Made by a program: the position numbers and the translations under genes. Under the pieces are notes generated by a model that had not been told where the DNA came from, ran no database searches, and was given only the letters and a program-made list of their open reading frames with translations. Positions 21,861-23,950 of a DNA stretch of 23,950 bases are shown one piece after another. This DNA comes from CAYJLW01 sp964370965 (GTDB lineage: Bacteria; Actinomycetota; Acidimicrobiia; UBA2766): assembly GCA_964370965.1 (NCBI GenBank), contig CAYJLW010000064.1:1-23950 (forward strand), read 5' to 3'. Each line of letters opens with the position of its first letter. The first letter of the stretch is position 1.

Positions 21861-23612
21861 CTAGAAGTCCTCCTCTATGAGGAGGCCGCGCCCGCTGCAC
21901 TCGGGGCAGGTGCGGGAGAAGTTCTCGATGAGGCCCTCGGAGACGTTCTTGCGAGTCATCTCCACGAGGCCGAGAGCAGAGATGTCGTACACCTGGGTCT
22001 TGGTCTTGTCCTTGCCGACGGCGTCCCGGAACGCCTTCAGGACGGCGTCGCGGTTCTTGCGGATCTCCATGTCGATGAAGTCGATGACGATGATGCCGCC
22101 GATGTCGCGCAGGCGGAGCTGGCGGGCGATCTCGTCAGCGGCCTCGAGGTTGTTCTGGAAGACGGTCTCCTCGAGGGACGACTTGCCCACGTTCTTCGCC
22201 GTGTTCACGTCGATGACGGTGAGCGCCTCGCTCTTGTCGAACACGAGGCACCCCCCGGAGGGCAGCCACACCTTGCGGTCGAGGGCGCGCCGGAGCTGCT
22301 CGGCGACGTGGTAGCGGCGGTAGAGGGACATCTCGCCGTCGTAGTGCTGCACCCGCTTCAGGAGATCCGGGTCGTACTCACCGAGGTAGCCCACGATGCG
22401 GTCGTAGACGTCCTGGTCGTCCACGACCAAGCGGCGGTACTCGGCCGAGAAGTGCTCCCGCACCACCCGGATGACGAGCTCGGGCTCCTCGTAGACGAGG
22501 GCGGGGGCGTTCGCCCTGGTCGCCGTGCGGTACACGTCGTGCCAGAGGGCCTCGAGTCGCTGAAGGTCGTGGCGCAGCTCCTCCTCGCTCGCCCCCTCGG
22601 CTGCCGTGCGGACGATGATCCCGTAGCCCTGGGGCCGGGCCTGCTCGAGGATCCGGCGGAGACGTTCCCGTTCGGCGTCGGGGAGGCGCCGGCTGATGCC
22701 CATGGAGTCGTCCTCCGGGACGAGGACGACGAAGCGGCCGGGCAGGCTGATCTCGGTGGTGAGGCGGGCACCCTTGGACCCCATCGGGTCCTTCACGACC
22801 TGGACGAGGATCGAAGACCCGGGCGCCAGGATGTGCTCGATGCGGGGCTTCTTCCCCTCGAACTCGTCGGGTGTGTAGCCCACGTCGCCGGCGTAGAGCA
22901 CGGCGTTCTTCGGTGTGCCGATGTCGACGAAGGCGGCTTCCATCCCGGGGAGGACGTTCTGGACACGCCCCAGGTAGATGTTCCCGGCGATTGACTGGGA
23001 GTGCGTGTGGGCAACGTAGTGCTCCACGAGCGTGCGACCCTCGAGCACGGCGACCTGGATGCGGTCCTCCCGGCACTGCACGAGCATCTGGGAACGGACC
23101 TTCTCCTCGGCGTCTTCGCCGGCCTCCTGGCTTTGGCCTTGCTGACCCCCGGGGCTCCGCTCACGCTGCGCCTCGCCGGTCCCGGTCGCGGTCGCGGTCG
23201 CGGTCGCGGGGCGGCCTTCCCCGTCCCCCCGGCCCCGGCCCCGGGATCCCCGCCGCCGGGCGGAACGGCGGGCCACGGACGCCGTGGCGGCCTCCGCCGG
23301 ATCCCCCTCGGGCCCGGCGCTCCCGCCTTGGCCGTCGCCGGGGCCCCCCGCATCGCCCTCACCCTCGTCCTCGGCCTCGGGCAGGGCCAGCTCGTGCTCC
23401 CCCTCACCCTCGGGCAGGGCCAACTCGTGCTCGGACACACCCTCGGGCAGGGGGGCCTCGGGCGCCGGCGCGGCGCCGGGCACCGGATCCGCGACGGCCG
23501 CGTCCACGGCCACCACCGTCGCAGCCGGGGCGGCCTGGGCACCCGGCGCCCCGGTCCCCGCCGCCTCGACCGCCTCGACGGCGACCTCCACGTTCTCTAC
23601 GTTCTCTGGCAT
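21861..23612 (-). CDS. rne: Ribonuclease E/G family endoribonuclease
   Basis: The product (583 residues from ATG 23612) has an acidic, Ala/Pro-rich disordered N-terminus with repeats (1-170), an S1 domain (about 205-290, NIYLGRVQNVLPGMEAAFVDIG), the DNase I-like catalytic core with Asp468 (VIDVNT) and Asp511/Asp514 (VIDFIDME), and the Zn-link CPECSGRG at the very end (Cys569, Cys572). There is no C-terminal degradosome scaffold; the disordered arm is N-terminal instead, as in other actinobacteria. GGAAGG lies 7 nt before ATG 23612. An in-frame ATG at 23693, with AGGAG 11 nt upstream and only 3 bases after the preceding stop, is a fair alternative (610 residues), but its codons are less GC-rich at third positions. 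Confidence 0.93.
   Translation of the reverse strand: MPENVENVEVAVEAVEAAGTGAPGAQAAPAATVVAVDAAVADPVPGAAPAPEAPLPEGVSEHELALPEGEGEHELALPEAEDEGEGDAGGPGDGQGGSAGPEGDPAEAATASVARRSARRRGSRGRGRGDGEGRPATATATATGTGEAQRERSPGGQQGQSQEAGEDAEEKVRSQMLVQCREDRIQVAVLEGRTLVEHYVAHTHSQSIAGNIYLGRVQNVLPGMEAAFVDIGTPKNAVLYAGDVGYTPDEFEGKKPRIEHILAPGSSILVQVVKDPMGSKGARLTTEISLPGRFVVLVPEDDSMGISRRLPDAERERLRRILEQARPQGYGIIVRTAAEGASEEELRHDLQRLEALWHDVYRTATRANAPALVYEEPELVIRVVREHFSAEYRRLVVDDQDVYDRIVGYLGEYDPDLLKRVQHYDGEMSLYRRYHVAEQLRRALDRKVWLPSGGCLVFDKSEALTVIDVNTAKNVGKSSLEETVFQNNLEAADEIARQLRLRDIGGIIVIDFIDMEIRKNRDAVLKAFRDAVGKDKTKTQVYDISALGLVEMTRKNVSEGLIENFSRTCPECSGRGLLIEEDF
23184..23207 (-). repeat. Hexanucleotide repeat (GGTCGC)x4 in the RNase E/G N-terminus
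   Basis: Four exact GGTCGC units with a fifth imperfect unit at 23178-23183. They code an Ala-Thr dipeptide run (ATATATAT). Length change would be in frame. Confidence 0.85.
23375..23451 (-). repeat. 33-bp tandem repeat in the RNase E/G N-terminus
   Basis: Units begin at 23375, 23408 and (partial) 23441 with CCTCGGGCAGG and code the 11-residue motif EHELALPEGxx. The copies differ at a few bases, so they are older than the hexanucleotide run. Confidence 0.8.
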
Positions 23613-23696
23613 CTCAGCGCCTTCCACGGGGCTGTCCTCCTGCCCGCCTGCGGGCGGGTGGTGCGGTCGGTGTTTCCTGGCGAAACGAACCATCGA

Positions 23697-23700
<4 letters not shown>
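23613..23700 (-). promoter_or_regulatory. Leader of the RNase E/G gene with hairpin and possible 28-codon upstream ORF
   Basis: If translation starts at 23612, this leader holds a perfect CCCGCC-CGCA-GGCGGG hairpin (23643-23658, read on the minus strand). It also holds a short ORF from ATG 23700 to TGA 23614-23616, ending one base before the main ATG. AGGAG lies 4 nt before ATG 23700, and that ATG overlaps the upstream gene's stop (ATGA). RNase E is known to autoregulate through its 5' leader in other bacteria; here it is only a possibility. Confidence 0.3.

Positions 23701-23950
<250 letters not shown>

Overview
The window is a very GC-rich stretch with strong G/C at third codon positions. 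The gene order on its right half, RNase E/G - rplU - rpmA - obgE - proB - proA-like - nadD - LCP-like - rsfS, together with AbiEii-type and CoxE-type neighbours, points to an actinobacterium, perhaps an uncultured deep-branching (Acidimicrobiia-like) lineage. That lineage call is inference from gene order and composition, not from a marker tree. A 100-N scaffold gap flanked by an identical 55-bp sequence, and a 50-base poly-G tail, suggest a draft (possibly metagenomic) short-read assembly whose contig ends at the right edge.

Left region (1-5431, minus strand): an acetoacetate-decarboxylase-family protein, then the catalytic subunit of a type II DMSO-reductase-family molybdoenzyme, then a secreted helical (probably alpha/alpha-toroid) protein. 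The molybdoenzyme reads as two pieces only because of the N gap. The gap lies in a 27-bp tandem repeat coding a 9-residue linker, and merging the duplicated 55 bp restores one frame of about 951 codons. No electron-transfer subunits accompany it. Long loop-free palindromes lie upstream of the first gene and downstream of the last.

Centre-left (5600-8085, plus strand): a DUF4333-like lipoprotein, then a tight module of TasA/CalY-like secreted protein, SipW-like signal peptidase and a second TasA/CalY-like protein. This looks like a surface-fibre or matrix system with its own signal peptidase.

Centre (8147-11964): a Gfo/Idh/MocA oxidoreductase translationally coupled to an RDD membrane protein with a Pro/Gln-rich repeat tail (minus strand), and an orphan CHASE4-HAMP-HisKA-HATPase sensor kinase (plus strand) whose 3' end overlaps rsfS tail to tail.

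Right region (11886-23900, minus strand): a conserved translation/NAD/proline gene cluster with two insertions. A MoxR ATPase/CoxE-like VWA pair sits between the proA-like gene and nadD. An AbiEii-type nucleotidyltransferase with an 88-residue partner splits rpmA from obgE. The gene in the proA position is short and lacks the catalytic cysteine region; the LCP-like protein also lacks the family's active-site residues. The contig ends inside the gene upstream of RNase E/G, probably a DUF2344/TIGR03936 protein.
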